Below, one piece after another: positions 40,595 to 50,529 of a DNA stretch of 64,000 nucleotides (position 1 is its first letter; every line of letters begins with the position of its first letter). Under the pieces are notes generated by a model that was not told where the DNA came from, did no database searches, and saw nothing but the letters and a program-made list of their open reading frames with translations. The position numbers and the translations under genes were made by a program. This stretch comes from a virus, in IMG/VR virus record IMGVR_UViG_3300045684_000009, positions 1-64,000 of that record; one strand, 5' to 3'.

Positions 40595-41521
40595 ATGTCT
40601 TGTAAGACAAAACTTATATCAGAAGAGTACGAATTTACTTCAAAAGAGGAAAACAACCCTTGTTTTTGTGGAAGATCAAACTGTAAAGATGTATGTTATT
40701 CTTTTGATTACAAAGAGTTAGATGACTTGCAATATTCTATAAAGAATACAGTTTGTAAATTAGGCAGAAAAAAGATAGATAACTTATTTTGGGGGTACGG
40801 TTGTGAAGAAGATATAGATGTAAAAGTAGGTAAACTTAGAATACTAGATCAAGTAGTAGAAAGATACAAGACTGGTATATATTATGAAACGGCTGGTTGT
40901 TTATGCGCGTCTCAATTTCAAGATATAAAAGAACAAGTTATAGATTTGGTAGATGTGATTCCATGTGATATTGATTGTCGATTGGATTTAGGAATATCTG
41001 ATGAAAACTTGGCTCAACATATAATGGATGGTAACACTTGTATATCTTATGATAGATATGAGAAGTTTGCTAAACAATTGTGTCAAGATTTAAATATAAC
41101 ACTGACTAGTACTAAAGAGATTTGCGATTTAACATTATCGTTATCTGCAGATATAATAAGTTGTGACGTTTTGTTTGCAATAAAAGTGTATAAACAAATG
41201 TGCGACCTAGGTTACAGCGTCTCTAGAAATATAGATGAGTGTAAACTTGATTGGACGCTATTGCTAGAAAAAACTGATTGTAATTTAGATTTTGATTTAT
41301 ACAAAGAGTTAATAGATTGTAATTTAAGTTACGATATAATAAAAGAAATATATAGTTGCGGCTTGGAGTTAGAAGTTATTAACAATAACCCCGAACTAGT
41401 AACACCAATAGGTCGATATAAACTTTTTAATCTCGCTGAGAATAAATATGAAATATTGACAAAATACGGATTAGAAACAATATTAAAAGAAGAGGATTTA
41501 ACCTCTGATTACTGTAAATAG
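40595..41521 (+). CDS. Cysteine-rich hypothetical virion protein
   Basis: A 308-residue protein with about 26 cysteines. A loose repeat (C.L...L...I..C......YK..CDL) covers residues 150-265, helical rather than knot-like. The N-terminus contains NPCFCGRSNCKDVCYS. It ends with a compact GRYKLFNLAENKYEILTKYG segment. Position between the fibres and the giant adhesin suggests an adaptor. Family not recognised. Confidence 0.68.
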   Translation: MSCKTKLISEEYEFTSKEENNPCFCGRSNCKDVCYSFDYKELDDLQYSIKNTVCKLGRKKIDNLFWGYGCEEDIDVKVGKLRILDQVVERYKTGIYYETAGCLCASQFQDIKEQVIDLVDVIPCDIDCRLDLGISDENLAQHIMDGNTCISYDRYEKFAKQLCQDLNITLTSTKEICDLTLSLSADIISCDVLFAIKVYKQMCDLGYSVSRNIDECKLDWTLLLEKTDCNLDFDLYKELIDCNLSYDIIKEIYSCGLELEVINNNPELVTPIGRYKLFNLAENKYEILTKYGLETILKEEDLTSDYCK

Positions 41522-41528
41522 ATAAATT

Positions 41529-44500
41529 ATGTCAGGAGTACCAGTTACTTTGAAGATACAAAATGTAAAAAACGGGGACACCCCTTGTAAGAATCCTATT
41601 GTTGAAGTGGTATGTCAGCAAGGGAATTTGGCATTTCCATGTTCTAGAAAAGTTAAACCAAATGGGGAACTAGAAATAGTTATACCTACTGAAGCTTTTG
41701 AGCAAGGAGACTCTTGTGTTACATTAGCGGTCAAATGCGAAGAGTGTGACAGATGCCCTGCTAAAGAAGTAGAGGTATGTTTTTGCGACTCAGACACCGA
41801 TTGTAAAGACTGTCAATTATGTATTGATGGTATTTGTATAGACCAATGCCCTGAAGAATTTTGTATAAACGGCGTTTGTGCAGAGTGTGCTTCTGATGAA
41901 GATTGTCCTGAAGGTTTTGTTTGTCTTAACGGTAGATGTGTATGTCAATCTGGACTTATAGATGACAGAGGACATTGTGTTGATTGTTTAGGCGATGAAG
42001 ATTGTGGTCTTTGTGAAGTGTGTATTGGTGGAGACTGTGTACCTAAAGATTGTGGAGACCAAAAATGTGATCCAGATACAGGAGACTGTGTAGATTGCTT
42101 GACTTCAGAAGATTGTGGACCAAACCAAATATGTATAGACGGAGAGTGTGTATGTAAGGAAGGTTTTAGACCAGACCCTGTAACAGGTGAATGTGTAGCA
42201 GACTGTTTCAAAGATTCAGATTGTGGACCATGTGAAATTTGTGTAGGTGGACAATGTCAATCTAGATGTGAAGAAGGTGAGAAGTGTATAGACGATAAGT
42301 GTGTACCTTGGCCATGTAACGATGTAGCTTGTGATGATGGTGCAGATTGTGGTGTAGGTTGCGGTTGTGTAAATGGTGAATGTGTACCGTGTGCTTTATT
42401 AGGTTGTGCATCCCCGACAGAGTTTGGAGGTTGTGAAGCTGCTAATGTTTTAGGTTGCGAATGTAACGCTGCAGGAGATTGTGTTGGTGTAACTGACCCT
42501 TGTGCTAATTACGCTTGTTCTCAAGATTGTGGAAACAGACCTGATTGCGAATGTGTTGGCGGAAAGTGCGTATCTAAAAACTGTAAGTCTGATTTTAAAT
42601 TAAATAAAGAAGGTTGTTCATTAAAGGCTACTTTGTCTAGTAACGAATGTTGCCCATGTGGACCTCATACTATAAATAATAGAATAGACAACGCTACAAG
42701 ATTGTCTAGCCAAATTGATGTAATAGAAGGTACTCTTTTCATAAGAAAAGGTATACAAGCTAAAGTAACTAAAGAGCCTACGGGCGCAAGTGGTTTAATT
42801 TTGGATTCTATTCCATTAGTGGATGACTCGGTTGCATATTCTGTGGCGGGGAATGAAGAACCTATTTCAGGAAAAATAGGAATATATATAACATACGAAT
42901 TAGAAACTCCAACAGGGTCTATAATCGAAGATGATACTTACGGACCTGAATCAGACAATCCGTTAGTACAATTAGATGTTTTGTCTTCTTCGGAGGTTTT
43001 GTGGACGTTGAATAATACAGTAGGTTATGTACCTGTAGGTTCAGTTATAAATGGAAACACTGTAAAATCTGCAAATGTAACATTTAGAGTATACGAAACT
43101 ATTGTATTCTTAAGTGGTTGCAAATATGAACCACAATATCTATTCAGATATAAAGTGGACAGTCCTGCATACTTTGATGTAGCTACTACTCCTATTTCAG
43201 AAGATGTATTCTTCCATAGGTCAACTCTATTAGTGACTGACAATTGTGCTAACCCAACATTCTTTTGGTTTAGAGGTCATGAGTCTGTAGATGGTGTACA
43301 GTTTGACCAACTACCTTTCAGAGTAACATATGTTAGTAAAGATTCAACTTCTGACTTTGTAGACATAATCGATTCAACTGAAATAAATCAATTACATAAT
43401 GTAAACAACAATATAGACGACCACTCTGAATTGTGGTCAGGACATTATTATAAAGTAACTACGAATTGTGGTTGTGGGTCTAAAACAGTAAACTTAGAAT
43501 CTTGCGGAAGTGAGCCAGGCATTGCTGTATTTTGTGATCCTACAGAAGCTAAAGTAGATTGGCAGTGTGGTTCAGTCACGTTTGCTAAAGACTTTGTAAC
43601 TGGATGTCCAATTAACTTCAATTTAGGTAATGACTTAGATTCTCAAAATACACCATTCCCTTATGCGTCAGGTGACCCTGACAGTTCTAATCAATCTGAC
43701 ATCCACGAAGATGCTCAAGTGTATTGGGCTATATATGCTAACGGTATTGATATTATACCTGACAGTATTCAAAGGGCAAAGAGTGGGTCAAACGTTGATT
43801 CTAATGGAAATCCTATACAAGTTATTTACAAAGAAAACGACGAGTACGAATTTGATAATTTAAGCTCGATAGTTATTAAGTGGGGTAGATGCTTAGAGAA
43901 AGACTCTAATGGTAACTGTATTACGTTCCAACCTTATAAGTGTGACGAGTGTAATATTACTTTAGTTAGTAACGTACCTCCAATTTCGACACCAGGTTAC
44001 GATATTGAATGTATAGACGATGGTGGAGCAAGAAGTTGGTTAGTTACCTTCAAGAGTTTACAAAACTATCCTGACTTAGCTAGTATCGTATTTAACGGAG
44101 TTGAAAAACCTATTGGTAATTCAACAGAAGCTGCTTTTTCAGTAGGTGTTCCTCAGTCTTATGACGTTACGTTTAAATTTAATGAGAAATGTCAAGCTAC
44201 TGAAGAGGTGGTAGTTACTGCCAATTGCGATTGTCCTGATGTATTTATTACTTCGGGTGTTGATTGCGATAACGACACTACTAGTATTAATTTAGTACTT
44301 AGTAATTCATTGAATTATTCAGGAACATATACTTTTACAAATTCAAGCGGTGAGGTTGTGGAAGTTGAAGGTGATACTGTATCATATTTAGACACATATG
44401 TAAGTGGATATACTTATACTGTTAGATTTACTAACGCATTTTGTGATAAGTCTAATTCATCAACGCCATTCTTAAGAGGAAGTTCTGTTATAGAGTCTCT

Positions 44501-46589
44501 TCAAGATTCTGAAATCAATGTTTGCGGAAATAACGCAGGTGATATTGTTTACAATACTCCTAATTTGACAGGTGACGTTGTTTATTCAGTGGACGGTGGT
44601 GCGGATTTATTCGAATCAGTATCGTCTGGTTCTGTGAATATAACAATACCTACGGGTGCTCAAACTGTTGTAATAAAAGGTAACTCTTTAGCTAACGCAG
44701 AAGGAGACCAATGTGTAACGTTAACACCTAGTACTTTTAACATCAACTATTTAGATGAACTTGTATCAGGTGCGTTAACGGTATCTGATAATGATATATG
44801 TGAAGGAGAGTCTGTTACACTTACGATAACGGGAGCATCTCCAAGCACATCTGCTATCATAGATGAGATAGCACAAACAATTGAAATAAATGGAAGCGGA
44901 GTGGGTACTTTAGTACTTACACCTGTAGAGGGTGTTCAAACATACACTTATTCTGCACTTCAAGGTGGAGAATGTGATGATTTAGTTGTAGGTCAATCTG
45001 TTTCTGTAACCGTTAATGCGGGTATAGTTGTGGAATCTATAACTACGAATTGTTCTGCTGATTTATCTACATATACTGTAACAGTGGACTTAGGTTCAAA
45101 TGCTGACTCAGTAACTGTAAATGGAAACGCAGTAACACCAGGTTTTGGTTCGATATATAATTGGGACGTACCTTCGGGGAATGTTGCTACTATTATTATA
45201 ACTACTGGAACGTGTGTAATAACTGAAGAGATTTCTGAAGATTGCGAATGTGGGGATGTACCTCAACCAACTGTGTCTCAAACTTCGGTTGATTATTGTT
45301 CAGGAGCAAACCCTGCAGTGAATGTTACATCACCTAGTGGTTCTTTATATAACATCGTAACTACAAATGGTACTGTTACACCACCTATAGACCCTGACAC
45401 TTATGTTGGTGGAGTTTCTATAACGGGAGGTTCAAGTACTACTTTAGATGCAGATGGTTTCCCAGGATGGTATGCTGCGTGGTTAGTAGCCGACGATGGT
45501 TCAGATTGTACTTCAGAACCTGTGTATGTTGAATTTACTGAAATAACACCACCAACAGTTAATATATTAGGTCCATCAACTGTATGTAACAACGAGACAG
45601 GTTCAGTGTCTGCCGTAGTTTCAAATGGTTCAGGAACTTACTCATATGAGTGGTCAACTAATCAAGGTTCGGTAACAGGAAGTAGTTCTAGTGTGAACTT
45701 TGATCCTCAATCTACAATAGGTACAATGACTATCACTGTAATAATTACAGATTTAATAACTGATTGTACAAACACTGCCAATATCAATATTACTCTTGAG
45801 GATTGTACTACTCCTTGTGATGAAGTAACTTTGGAGTTAGGCGATGTTTCTCAAGATTGTCTAAACTATACTGTTGAATGGCCTATATTAGGTGGAATTG
45901 CTCCTTATACAATAGGTTCAGTTACAGGAGGTGTGATAAATGGAAACAACGGTACGAATATAACTTATCCAGCTTGTACTGCAGGTAACTGTATCAGCAT
46001 AGTGGGTGGTGACGTTTTAACTATAGATTTTGCAGAGGCTGAATTAGGTGAAGTATTTGATGGAGGAAGAGTGACAATAGTTGACGATAACGGTTGTGAA
46101 CGAACATTCGTAGTAAATTTCGGAGGATGTTCAATACCTGACTGTGATGTAACATTATCAGGTTCAGGACCGTCAGGGTTGATATTTACAAGTACAGAGT
46201 ATAATGGTGAGGATATATTAATCAATACATTTAACAATTCTCAAGAACTTGTAAATAGTGAACGTTTTGTTATTAAAGTGACTAATGACGGAACAACTAC
46301 TACGTTAGTTGATACAGGGTATACTTATCAGATATATAACGCAGGTGAGTGTCAAGAGGATAATGGTTACCCAATTGTAGATTTAAGTGCTACACCTGTG
46401 GGTACAATTATAAACGGATTATTACCTACGGTTGCCGCAGGTGTCGATGTTGAATTTGAAAGTACGGTGAACACCGAATTGTTGATAACTTACACTACTG
46501 CACCAGGGGATGTGATTACGATCGAGCGTAATGATCCAGGCTGTTCAGGTTTAACTGGGGGGTTTGTATTGAAAGTGACGTGTCCTTAA
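41529..46589 (+). CDS. Giant adhesin-like protein: Cys-knot repeats plus Ig/PKD-like repeats
   Basis: A 1686-residue protein. Residues 1-85 form an Ig-like domain. Residues about 85-360 are a run of Cys-rich modules (CSDEDCPEGFVCLNGRC-type: acidic loop, C....C..G.C). Residues about 370-840 are strand-rich and unassigned. From about 870 on come Ig/PKD-like repeats resembling flavobacterial SprB and T9SS-secreted adhesins, e.g. VNILGPSTVCNNETGSVSAV, then YSYEWSTNQGSV. No T9SS C-terminal signal or signal peptide is visible, so it is probably assembled on the virion as a long fibre. The bacterial-style repeats suggest capture from a host. Confidence 0.75.
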   Translation: MSGVPVTLKIQNVKNGDTPCKNPIVEVVCQQGNLAFPCSRKVKPNGELEIVIPTEAFEQGDSCVTLAVKCEECDRCPAKEVEVCFCDSDTDCKDCQLCIDGICIDQCPEEFCINGVCAECASDEDCPEGFVCLNGRCVCQSGLIDDRGHCVDCLGDEDCGLCEVCIGGDCVPKDCGDQKCDPDTGDCVDCLTSEDCGPNQICIDGECVCKEGFRPDPVTGECVADCFKDSDCGPCEICVGGQCQSRCEEGEKCIDDKCVPWPCNDVACDDGADCGVGCGCVNGECVPCALLGCASPTEFGGCEAANVLGCECNAAGDCVGVTDPCANYACSQDCGNRPDCECVGGKCVSKNCKSDFKLNKEGCSLKATLSSNECCPCGPHTINNRIDNATRLSSQIDVIEGTLFIRKGIQAKVTKEPTGASGLILDSIPLVDDSVAYSVAGNEEPISGKIGIYITYELETPTGSIIEDDTYGPESDNPLVQLDVLSSSEVLWTLNNTVGYVPVGSVINGNTVKSANVTFRVYETIVFLSGCKYEPQYLFRYKVDSPAYFDVATTPISEDVFFHRSTLLVTDNCANPTFFWFRGHESVDGVQFDQLPFRVTYVSKDSTSDFVDIIDSTEINQLHNVNNNIDDHSELWSGHYYKVTTNCGCGSKTVNLESCGSEPGIAVFCDPTEAKVDWQCGSVTFAKDFVTGCPINFNLGNDLDSQNTPFPYASGDPDSSNQSDIHEDAQVYWAIYANGIDIIPDSIQRAKSGSNVDSNGNPIQVIYKENDEYEFDNLSSIVIKWGRCLEKDSNGNCITFQPYKCDECNITLVSNVPPISTPGYDIECIDDGGARSWLVTFKSLQNYPDLASIVFNGVEKPIGNSTEAAFSVGVPQSYDVTFKFNEKCQATEEVVVTANCDCPDVFITSGVDCDNDTTSINLVLSNSLNYSGTYTFTNSSGEVVEVEGDTVSYLDTYVSGYTYTVRFTNAFCDKSNSSTPFLRGSSVIESLQDSEINVCGNNAGDIVYNTPNLTGDVVYSVDGGADLFESVSSGSVNITIPTGAQTVVIKGNSLANAEGDQCVTLTPSTFNINYLDELVSGALTVSDNDICEGESVTLTITGASPSTSAIIDEIAQTIEINGSGVGTLVLTPVEGVQTYTYSALQGGECDDLVVGQSVSVTVNAGIVVESITTNCSADLSTYTVTVDLGSNADSVTVNGNAVTPGFGSIYNWDVPSGNVATIIITTGTCVITEEISEDCECGDVPQPTVSQTSVDYCSGANPAVNVTSPSGSLYNIVTTNGTVTPPIDPDTYVGGVSITGGSSTTLDADGFPGWYAAWLVADDGSDCTSEPVYVEFTEITPPTVNILGPSTVCNNETGSVSAVVSNGSGTYSYEWSTNQGSVTGSSSSVNFDPQSTIGTMTITVIITDLITDCTNTANINITLEDCTTPCDEVTLELGDVSQDCLNYTVEWPILGGIAPYTIGSVTGGVINGNNGTNITYPACTAGNCISIVGGDVLTIDFAEAELGEVFDGGRVTIVDDNGCERTFVVNFGGCSIPDCDVTLSGSGPSGLIFTSTEYNGEDILINTFNNSQELVNSERFVIKVTNDGTTTTLVDTGYTYQIYNAGECQEDNGYPIVDLSATPVGTIINGLLPTVAAGVDVEFESTVNTELLITYTTAPGDVITIERNDPGCSGLTGGFVLKVTCP

Positions 46590-46614
46590 TAGAAATTTAG
46601 AAATATAGTAATAA

Positions 46615-48702
46615 ATGGAAAACTGTACAAACTGTGGGTCTAATTGTTTTGAAAAACCTAATAACTGCATATATCATGCAGGTAAATCAGAAGGTGTTGT
46701 AAAACAAGGAAGTTCACAAGCTATAGTAAATGAAGAACTAGGAAAAGAGCTTAATCGAGTCGCCAATAAGGTGGACTCGTGCTCTTTCTGTTCAGGTGGT
46801 ACATCAAACTCTAGTAGTTCTGATGTTTCTACGAATTCCGTTGTAAACTCTAATCCAATTAGATGCAATGTGGCGGGCAGTTTTTCTGAAACAGCTAAGA
46901 TAAAAGTTGAAACTATACCTGACGCTAATGGTGTCGGTGTAGTATATGATTTAACAGATGCATTACCTGAAGGTAAAGTGATATCATCTAGAACGTGTGT
47001 TGAGGGAAAAGTAGGTGGAGAAGATAGAATACTAACGGAGTCCGATAGTCTACGTTCTTCTTTTTCATTAAAACCTAATCAGTTTCCTGCAACTCTAGAC
47101 GTTAGCACTCGAGTGATGACAGATAGTGGGGAAAAGGTGATAACAGGACGAACTCCTTTGGATTCCAATGGAAAAGCAGATACACCTATTGTAGAAATTA
47201 AATCAATTGGTAGAGATGCTACTAACTTTCAATCTGATGTAAATAAAGTATTTGATGATAAACTTTGTTCTCTAGAGTCTAAAGTAGATTCTGTATATAG
47301 TTCAAGTTTATTTGCGGAGATAGAAGCCTTAAAACTTCAAGTAGCCTCATTACAAACTACATTAGCTAATGTATCGAATCTTAAAGTAACATACCAAGAC
47401 AACTGTGACGATTGTGGTGGTGGAACAACTACAAGCACATTAGGTGCAGCACTTACGAGTATTAACCAAAAGGCTTGTACAAACGCTGCAGGAGTGCTTG
47501 AGAACCGTTCTACGGGTACTTCTCTTACTGATCGATATAATAGTATACCTGTAACCTTAAATGCGTTATCGGGAGCTTACACAACACCTGGCGGTACAAT
47601 TACGTATCCTAATACAACAGGTGGTGGCGGCGGTGGTGGAAGTACAGATGGTAATGGCGGTGATGATGGAGGTACAACTCCTACAACCATTACTTGTCCG
47701 ATAACTATCACATACTATAATAGAAAGAATTGTGGTGGAAATATTTTATCTGAAGTACAGAGTGCATTAACTGCTGAAATAGGAACTATCGACCCTAATT
47801 TTACATTAGTGTGGAAGTCTGACAGATCTGGTACAATATCTACACCTAGCGTGTGTCCTGGAATGAATTTTACAGTAACTTGTGGGGAAAATACATCACC
47901 GCTAATTAGTGCGTTACAAACTACTGTCCCTACTGCTGTACAATCAGCTAGAGACTTTGTTGCATCTAATTGTGAATGTGATGTGGATACTCAAGATACA
48001 GACTGTGGAAACTTCGAAGACTTATATGAAATCATATGTATAGCTCCAGATAAAGTGAGCGTAGTACCTACTTCTGCAGGTTATGTAGTTAGTTGGGGTG
48101 GTAATAAAACAGGTAATCCCTCTTATACTCAGCAGTCAGAGTTTGGTAATCCAGACACTATAGGTTTCAATGACGGACATGGTGATACTATATATTTAGC
48201 ATTTAGAGTGATTAGATTGTCTGATAGCACTGTATGTGGAGAAGGAACTGATGAATTGAATCAAGTTGAATTCTTTGCAAACTGTACAAGTGGTGACGGT
48301 GGCGGCGGTGAAAATGGTTGTATCTATCAGAATATACCTTACGTGGGTAACTTTAATCTATCAAATGGTATTGTAACAATGATATCAGAAGATGGTGGAG
48401 ACATTGCTATAACTGGTAGTGGATTTACGGATTTAATACAAAGTGGTGTACCTACAGAAGTTCCGACTTGGAATCCTACTGTAAGTGCTACAGCTTATGA
48501 TCCTGATAATTGTTTCGCACCTTATTTCTTTGAGATTCATCCTAATGACTTATCTACTGATCTAGTACCAGGCGAAGAACCAGACTGTTGTGCACCAGGA
48601 GAGTCGTGTTGTCAGTACAGTAATGGCTCGTATGATTGTGATGACCCAGCTACATGCGCTGCGGGAGGCGGACAAGCAGCTTCAGATGGAGATTGTTGTT
48701 AA
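46615..48702 (+). CDS. Cysteine-containing fibre-like protein
   Basis: A 695-residue protein. The N-terminus has two Cys-rich bits (NCTNCGSNCFEKPNNC, CSFCSGG). A central coiled coil lies at about 220-260 (FAEIEALKLQVASLQTTLAN), then CDDCGGG, a collagen-free fibre-like segment, a poly-Gly linker (TTGGGGGGGSTDG) and three beta domains with paired cysteines. It ends CCAPGESCCQYSNGSYDCDD, again a knot-like end. Likely a trimeric virion appendage; function unknown. Confidence 0.7.
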   Translation: MENCTNCGSNCFEKPNNCIYHAGKSEGVVKQGSSQAIVNEELGKELNRVANKVDSCSFCSGGTSNSSSSDVSTNSVVNSNPIRCNVAGSFSETAKIKVETIPDANGVGVVYDLTDALPEGKVISSRTCVEGKVGGEDRILTESDSLRSSFSLKPNQFPATLDVSTRVMTDSGEKVITGRTPLDSNGKADTPIVEIKSIGRDATNFQSDVNKVFDDKLCSLESKVDSVYSSSLFAEIEALKLQVASLQTTLANVSNLKVTYQDNCDDCGGGTTTSTLGAALTSINQKACTNAAGVLENRSTGTSLTDRYNSIPVTLNALSGAYTTPGGTITYPNTTGGGGGGGSTDGNGGDDGGTTPTTITCPITITYYNRKNCGGNILSEVQSALTAEIGTIDPNFTLVWKSDRSGTISTPSVCPGMNFTVTCGENTSPLISALQTTVPTAVQSARDFVASNCECDVDTQDTDCGNFEDLYEIICIAPDKVSVVPTSAGYVVSWGGNKTGNPSYTQQSEFGNPDTIGFNDGHGDTIYLAFRVIRLSDSTVCGEGTDELNQVEFFANCTSGDGGGGENGCIYQNIPYVGNFNLSNGIVTMISEDGGDIAITGSGFTDLIQSGVPTEVPTWNPTVSATAYDPDNCFAPYFFEIHPNDLSTDLVPGEEPDCCAPGESCCQYSNGSYDCDDPATCAAGGGQAASDGDCC

Positions 48703-48720
48703 CATAAAAAATAACAAAAG

Positions 48721-49101
48721 ATGGAAGATAAATATACTATAAAACAGGTAGCAGATAAAATTGAAACTGCGTTATTACTAGACACTACAATATCTAGAAC
48801 TAAATGTTGGATGACATTTTTAACTGTAGAAGAATTAAACAGTGCAGATATAGAGGATATGGCTGTAGAGCTAGTGAATAATATACACGAACATGTTGAC
48901 ACTCAATATCCTGACGCTAAGAGCGTAGAATATGCAGAACTACCAGTTTGGATAAAAGAATACGACTCAGAAAACTCTTCGAGGCGAATTATAAGAGAAA
49001 ATGAAGAGATTGGACACGAGTTTTATTATACAATACAAGATGCAGGAGACAACGTGTGGTCGTTTCAAGTTTGTGTAAATGCAGTAATAACTTTACCATA
49101 A
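48721..49101 (+). CDS. Hypothetical protein
   Basis: A 126-residue acidic protein with an N-terminal helix pair (MEDKYTIKQVADKIETALLL) and a C-terminal beta part (GDNVWSFQVCVNAVITLP). Its stop is directly followed by the lipoprotein protease start. Not recognised; it could be a chaperone or inhibitor for the protease, which is only a guess. Confidence 0.7.
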   Translation: MEDKYTIKQVADKIETALLLDTTISRTKCWMTFLTVEELNSADIEDMAVELVNNIHEHVDTQYPDAKSVEYAELPVWIKEYDSENSSRRIIRENEEIGHEFYYTIQDAGDNVWSFQVCVNAVITLP

Positions 49102-49899
49102 ATGAAATATATTATAATATTTATGATAATGCTGTTCACTTTTGGTTGTACAAAAGATGATAGAGTGTTTCATAGAACTCCTGTAGTTCTTCCACAAGTG
49201 TCGAGTGAATATAGAGAGTGTTTGATACGGTATAAGAATTCATATTATGACAACAGTGATCTTGTGAATATTCGAATTAGAATAATAAACATACATGACG
49301 CAGGTATATCTTCTCTAGTGTCAACTAAGGCATCTTATACAAAAACGGTTGAAGACAGTTTAAATGCTAATTTTTACGAAGCGGGGTTTAAATTTTATGT
49401 AGCTAGTGAAGAACACAAATACACTGGTGAGACTATAAGTAGTTTTGCATTAAACGGGAATAAGTACAACAAATTAGGTGTCATAACTATTCTTGTATAT
49501 CATACTGAGCAAAGATTATATAATGGTATAGCTATGGGTGCACCGAGTACTTTAATAGGTGTACACGCTTCTAGGATGGGTTCTAAGACTTTACCACACG
49601 AAATGGGTCATGCCCTTGGTTTATTTCACACATTTGAACCAGATTCTTCAGACGGCAGTGGTGCAACGCTTGGTGACGGTATTTGTGATACACCAGCTTA
49701 TAATTTGATGGATTTATCAATCAACGATGACTGCGAACATGACGGTGGTACAATGTACACAGAAGAAGAATTAGAAATTATAATCCCAAACTATTTATCT
49801 TATACGGGTGAATGTAGAGAAAATCTAACACCCGTTCAAATACTTGTAACTAGGTGGTATATAACAAACGCTCCAATACTTACAGCATGCGTATATTAA
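49102..49899 (+). CDS. Surface-lipoprotein M43-like zinc metalloprotease
   Basis: A 265-residue secreted protease. The N-terminus is a lipoprotein signal (KYIIIFMIMLFTFGC, lipid Cys16). Directly after comes C-T-K-D-D-R, which fits the Bacteroidota lipoprotein export signal C-X-K-(D/E)2-X that sends lipoproteins to the cell surface. The catalytic motif HEMGHALGLFH (166-176) has three His ligands and Glu167. GDGICDTP (191-198) and NYLSYTGECREN with downstream TPVQ match cytophagalysin/pappalysin. The Met-turn Met is replaced by Leu232. An enzyme on the infected cell surface could strip receptors or block superinfection. It lies in an otherwise structural gene cluster. Confidence 0.85.
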   Translation: MKYIIIFMIMLFTFGCTKDDRVFHRTPVVLPQVSSEYRECLIRYKNSYYDNSDLVNIRIRIINIHDAGISSLVSTKASYTKTVEDSLNANFYEAGFKFYVASEEHKYTGETISSFALNGNKYNKLGVITILVYHTEQRLYNGIAMGAPSTLIGVHASRMGSKTLPHEMGHALGLFHTFEPDSSDGSGATLGDGICDTPAYNLMDLSINDDCEHDGGTMYTEEELEIIIPNYLSYTGECRENLTPVQILVTRWYITNAPILTACVY

Positions 49900-50486
49900 T
49901 TTATATTTTATGTTTATTTGTTTTAGTAAGTTGTGCCGATAAACAAGCAGTAGATACTGTAGAGTTTGAGGATATGGCTTTCGATTATGCGGTGAACGGA
50001 TTTGACTCTAATGAAGAATTAGATGAAAGTTTGTTGATGCTGTATGATATGGCAAATAAATTACCAATAGATTATATATTTATACATTGTGCCGCAACAC
50101 CAGAAGGATTTGACGCTGATGCTGCGTTTTTTGAAAGAGTGTGGGAGAGTAGAGGTTGGAGGAATCCAGGATACCACATTATAATTCGATTAGACGGCTC
50201 TATTATATGGGCAGGAGATATAGAATGCGACGGTTTGTCATGGGATAATATAAGAAATGGAGTGAAAGGTAAGAACACTAGGTCGTTCCATATATCGTAT
50301 GTGGGTGGTGTAGATAAATATAGACGACCAAAAGATACAAGAACTCCTGAACAAAAACAAACTTTAAAGAATTCAGTAGACATACTTAAAATGTTATATC
50401 CAGATGCTGAAGTGTTAGGTCATAGAGACGCACCAGGTGTGAATAAAGCATGCCCTAGTTTCTCAGTAAAAGATGAATACAATTAG
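49887..50486 (+). CDS. Lipoprotein N-acetylmuramoyl-L-alanine amidase (T7 lysozyme-like)
   Basis: A 199-residue amidase from ATG 49887, whose hydrophobic start MRILIYILCLFVLVSC is a clean lipoprotein signal (lipobox LVSC). The frame is open from 49854, but that start would bury the signal. The fold matches T7 lysozyme/Amidase_2: IHCAATPEG (His67), GYHIIIRLDGSI, SFHISYVGG and GHRDAPGVNKACPSF (His179, Cys189 zinc ligands). It cleaves the amide between MurNAc and the stem peptide. Lipid anchoring puts it in the periplasm or outer membrane, so export, not a holin, could deliver it. It overlaps the protease gene by 13 nt. Confidence 0.9.
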   Translation: MRILIYILCLFVLVSCADKQAVDTVEFEDMAFDYAVNGFDSNEELDESLLMLYDMANKLPIDYIFIHCAATPEGFDADAAFFERVWESRGWRNPGYHIIIRLDGSIIWAGDIECDGLSWDNIRNGVKGKNTRSFHISYVGGVDKYRRPKDTRTPEQKQTLKNSVDILKMLYPDAEVLGHRDAPGVNKACPSFSVKDEYN

Positions 50487-50501
50487 TAAAAACTAATTTT
50501 A
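50481..50501 (+). terminator. A+T-rich hairpin at the amidase stop
   Basis: AATTAGT (50481-50487), loop AAAA, ACTAATT (50492-50498), then TTT. The hairpin includes the amidase TAG. A weak terminator candidate in front of a promoter box. Confidence 0.5.
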
Positions 50502-50529
50502 CTAGAGGTAAATATTAATTTAAAATTCG

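Noticed and set aside
41945-42211. 88-codon antisense frame in the adhesin gene
   Set aside because: Ser/Pro/His-rich complement of Cys repeats; shadow.
31260-42600. Regular Cys repeats as a possible CRISPR or DNA tandem repeat
   Set aside because: The spacing is at protein level with varied codons; no repeat-spacer structure exists.
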